From Dysgonomonas sp. 521 (lineage in GTDB: Bacteria; Bacteroidota; Bacteroidia; Bacteroidales; Dysgonomonadaceae), in the NCBI RefSeq assembly GCF_010501055.1, contig NZ_QVMO01000004.1:1-35902 (forward strand): a stretch of 35,902 nt of DNA, in the 5' to 3' direction. Numbering within the stretch: the stretch's first letter is position 1; each line of letters starts with the position of its first letter. Below are positions 33,892 to 35,902 of the stretch, in pieces. The translations under genes were made by a program, and so were the position numbers. The notes beneath the pieces are model-generated. The model ran no database searches. It was not told the origin of the DNA and was given only the letters and a program-made list of their open reading frames with translations.

Positions 33892-34113
33892 AATTAATGC
33901 GAATCAAGGGTTAAATGTGCTGTTTTTTGTCCCTTTAGGGACTGAATGTTGGTAGAAAGAAGCTTTAACCAGTTAATTGCGTGCCGTCAGGTACGCAATA
34001 TCTACAGAACAATTCACATTTTGTACCTGACGGCACAAAAAACGAATTTCATTCATGTTTCTACCAATATGATGTGCCTAACGGCACATTTAACCCTTGA
34101 TTCGCATAATTAA
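33892..34113. mobile_element. 222-bp inverted-repeat element (ATGCGAATCAAGGGTT ends)
   Basis: A 24-bp end (33897-33920) is matched perfectly in reverse at 34084-34107. The interior holds a second inverted pair, GTGCCGTCAGGTAC (33981-33994) and GTACCTGACGGCAC (34023-34036), and a third, TTGGTAGAAA/TTTCTACCAA. No gene. Diverged ends of the same kind occur at 232-712. Target duplication is unclear. Confidence 0.72.
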
Positions 34114-34121
34114 CAGTGTAG

Positions 34122-34153
34122 TTGGCAATATCCCAACTAATTCCGTATATTTG
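34122..34153 (+). promoter_or_regulatory. Promoter of the 34227 phosphatase
   Basis: TTGG (34122-34125), 20 bases, then TATATTTG (34146-34153) fit the Bacteroidetes promoter with one -33 mismatch. It lies 73 bp before the ATG, immediately outside the 222-bp inverted-repeat element. Confidence 0.55.
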
Positions 34154-34226
34154 CGGTGTTTTTATCAAGATTTCATTATAATCATTATATTATTTACCAG
34201 CAGATAAAGGAACTCTGAGGCAATCA

Positions 34227-35183
34227 ATGGATACGGATAGTCGACAATTTCAGATAATACGTGATAAATATACTAAAGCCGCAAGTTTAAAGATAGAAAC
34301 TGAAGGCAATTGGTCATTGTTCGCCGGGAGTACCTTCGATAATATTAACCATACCCAACCCCTGCTCACAGGAAATGGAAGCGGTATTTTTCCGCTGAAT
34401 GTAAGCACGTCCATCCGGCTTTATTTCGAACTCGACAACGAAGGCGAGAAGATTTATCTTTCCGAGAGGCATTTGCCAATGGAGGGAGGATATAACTTTC
34501 GCGATCTGGGCGGATTTAAGGCCAAGGACGGGAGATATACCAAATGGGGAAAACTGTTCCGGGCCGATGAATTATCCAACCTGACGGGTAGTGATATAAA
34601 ATATTTATCAAGCATTCCGATTACATCAGTCGTTGACTTTAGGGCGCAAGCCGAAGCAAAGAGGTCTCCCGATCGCCTGCCTACTACTGTTCAGTTTACA
34701 TATCCCATCGCCATCACTCCGGGCAATTTGAGTACGGAGGGTATACAATCAAATCTGTTAAAGTCGAATATAGACTCCCACATGAAGCACATGAACCGCT
34801 TGTTGGTAAGCGATCCTGCCTGTGTGAGAGCATTCCGCATATTCTTTGCCATCGTTCAGAATAATCTGAGCGCCCCGCTGATTTTTCATTGCTCGGCAGG
34901 GAAGGACAGGGCAGGTATGGCGGCGGCTTTAATCTTGTTTTCGTTGGGCGTAGATGAGGAAACAGTAATGCAGGATTATCTTTCATCAAAGATTTATCTG
35001 AGCGATAAATATGATGCCTTTATAGCTAAATATCCGAGAGCAGAACCTATATTCACGGTCAAGCGTATGTTTCTGCAAGCCGGGATAAACCAGATTAAAA
35101 GGGATCATGGTACAATAATGAACTTCCTTACCAAAGAACTGAAAGTTGATATCATAAGAATGAGAAGACTTTATTTAGAGTAA
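34227..35183 (+). CDS. Tyrosine/dual-specificity phosphatase, HCxxGKDR type
   Basis: The 318-residue protein belongs to the same phosphatase group as the gene at 32439. It has an N-terminal beta-rich part (about 1-85), then YNFRDLGGFKAKDGRYTKWGKLFRADEL (about 89-116), VVDFRAQAE, and a complete P-loop H221-C222-S-A-G-K-D-R228-A-G. Bacterial phosphatases with HCxxGKDR, such as Listeria LipA and mycobacterial MptpB, act on phosphotyrosine and phosphoinositides, so both substrates are possible. No signal peptide is seen and no better upstream start exists; unlike its relative it is predicted cytosolic. It is transcribed divergently from that relative, 723 bp away. The enzyme class is secure; the substrate is inferred. 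Confidence 0.9.
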   Translation: MDTDSRQFQIIRDKYTKAASLKIETEGNWSLFAGSTFDNINHTQPLLTGNGSGIFPLNVSTSIRLYFELDNEGEKIYLSERHLPMEGGYNFRDLGGFKAKDGRYTKWGKLFRADELSNLTGSDIKYLSSIPITSVVDFRAQAEAKRSPDRLPTTVQFTYPIAITPGNLSTEGIQSNLLKSNIDSHMKHMNRLLVSDPACVRAFRIFFAIVQNNLSAPLIFHCSAGKDRAGMAAALILFSLGVDEETVMQDYLSSKIYLSDKYDAFIAKYPRAEPIFTVKRMFLQAGINQIKRDHGTIMNFLTKELKVDIIRMRRLYLE

Positions 35184-35229
35184 ATCAAGTTCTTCGAATT
35201 TATCTTTTCACAAACTACTTCAACCTTAG

Positions 35230-35262
35230 TAATGTCAATCAGTAGTTGATAAGTTAAACGTT
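35230..35262. repeat. Inverted repeat shared with left end, right copy
   Basis: It is the reverse complement of 203-235 with a single mismatch. Here the repeat is split from its neighbour block (35362-35381, matching 190-209) by 98 bp of extra DNA. Confidence 0.8.
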
Positions 35263-35263
35263 C

Positions 35264-35361
35264 AATTCCATTAGTCGTTTTACATACGCTTCGCTCCTGT
35301 GAACGTTATTTCGTGACTCGACATAACATGAATTTTTAATTCAGTTCTGCTCTCGCTACTT
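35264..35361. repeat. 98-bp insertion flanked by 8-bp direct repeats
   Basis: AAACGTTC occurs directly before (35256-35263) and after (35362-35369) this segment. The uninterrupted left-end copy has it once (as GAACGTTT at 202-209). This is the pattern of an insertion with an 8-bp target duplication. There are no inverted ends and no gene. Confidence 0.6.
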
Positions 35362-35567
35362 AAAACGTTCTTTTATTTTTTATTCTGCGCGCAATCACAG
35401 ATTGCTTACCTTACTTTTGGCCGAAGCTCCAAAAGTAAGCAAAAAAGCATTGCGCCCCGCTTCGCCGTACGACCCACCATCGGTTTGCCGGCTGAATGAA
35501 GTGATGAAAGATTCATCATTGCAATAATTGGCAGACGATGCTGAGAAGCGCCCGCACTTCATTCTAC

Positions 35568-35866
35568 GCCGCCTGCACCGGGTGGGTGCCCCGTACGCTG
35601 GCTAACGGCGCTGGCTGACGCCTGACGAGCAGGATTTATACCAATGTCATCAAGTTAAGTAAATCTTATAGCCTGTCATCCTGAACGATAGTGAAGGATC
35701 TCTTTTCTTAAAAGCAATTTGCCTACAAGGGATGCTTCGTCCCTCAGCATGACAAAGAGGAAAAAAGCTTAACTTAATGACATTGAGGTCTATCCTCTTT
35801 CTTGACATTGCGTTGCGACTCCGTGCATAAGTTCCGCAGGCGGGGCACCCACCCGGTGCAGACGGC
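35568..35866. repeat. Nested inverted-repeat element
   Basis: The outer 26-bp arms (35568-35593 and 35841-35866) match inverted with one mismatch. The inner 17-bp arms (35643-35659 and 35768-35784) match inverted with one mismatch. The centre has an AGGGA/TCCCT hairpin. It looks like a small palindromic element inserted in another. Confidence 0.7.
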
Positions 35867-35869
35867 GTG

Positions 35870-35902
35870 AAACGGGATGTTGTCCGAGCCGCAGGCGAGT
35901 TT
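35870..35902. repeat. Terminal direct repeat, right copy
   Basis: Identical to bases 1-33 and at the very end of the window. Confidence 0.85.

Larger units (their letters stand above)
35184..35902. other. Gene-free, repeat-rich right end
   Basis: No gene is supported. It contains the 33-bp inverted match to 203-235, a 98-bp insertion inside that repeat, a 24-bp inverted match to 44-67, nested inverted pairs at 35568-35866, and the 33-bp terminal repeat. A TCATCCTGAACGATAGTGAAGG/CAGCATGACA pair is also present. Confidence 0.75.

Overview
The window looks like chromosomal DNA of a Bacteroidales member. A Dysgonomonadaceae/Parabacteroides-like host is plausible, but the genus cannot be fixed from sequence alone. 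The pointers are several TAnnTTTG promoter elements, a long C-terminal extension on LysRS, an inositol-lipid gene set of the kind known from Bacteroides, the yicC-gmk-nadD order, and lipoprotein-type signal peptides. The two window ends carry the same 33 bp and lie in repeat-rich DNA, so the window is probably a contig that stopped in a repeat. A plasmid is unlikely given the core genes.

Layout. 1-850: gene-free repeats. 851-7998 (minus strand): rlmN, pdxA, then five genes that fit inositol-phospholipid synthesis: a nucleotidyltransferase, an ATP-grasp protein, a CDP-alcohol phosphatidyltransferase, a HAD phosphatase and myo-inositol-phosphate synthase. 8030-13309 (minus strand): a small unknown protein, pgi, a GxxExxY gene enclosed by a perfect 32-bp inverted repeat, gpsA and lysS. 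13310-17098: a MITE, a deacetylase gene broken by a nonsense codon, tRNA-Leu(UAA) and tRNA-Gly(GCC), a Rieske-like lipoprotein, queG and a membrane-anchored putative Cys-His-Asp protein.

17099-18763 has no gene and is dominated by four full and one partial copies of a ~311-bp tandem unit rich in hairpins; parts of this unit recur near 311 and 31,770. 18764-21817 (plus strand): nitronate monooxygenase/FabK-like enzyme, an unknown protein and MltF. 21894-26644 (minus strand): folP, a four-helix membrane protein, an M24 peptidase, nadD, gmk and yicC. 26779-31718 (plus strand): an ArsC/Spx-like protein and a very long TamB-like protein.

32205-35183 holds two related HCxxGKDR-type phosphatase genes, divergently oriented and separated by small mobile elements. 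The lipoprotein copy has lost the P-loop arginine and is bracketed by two MITEs. The other copy is intact. 35184-35902 is again repeats.

The most unusual items are the inverted-repeat-bounded GxxExxY unit with helically phased CTGAG motifs, the 311-bp tandem array, the MITE family with 3-bp target duplications (one sitting at a stop codon), and the inositol-lipid cluster together with phosphoinositide-phosphatase-like genes.
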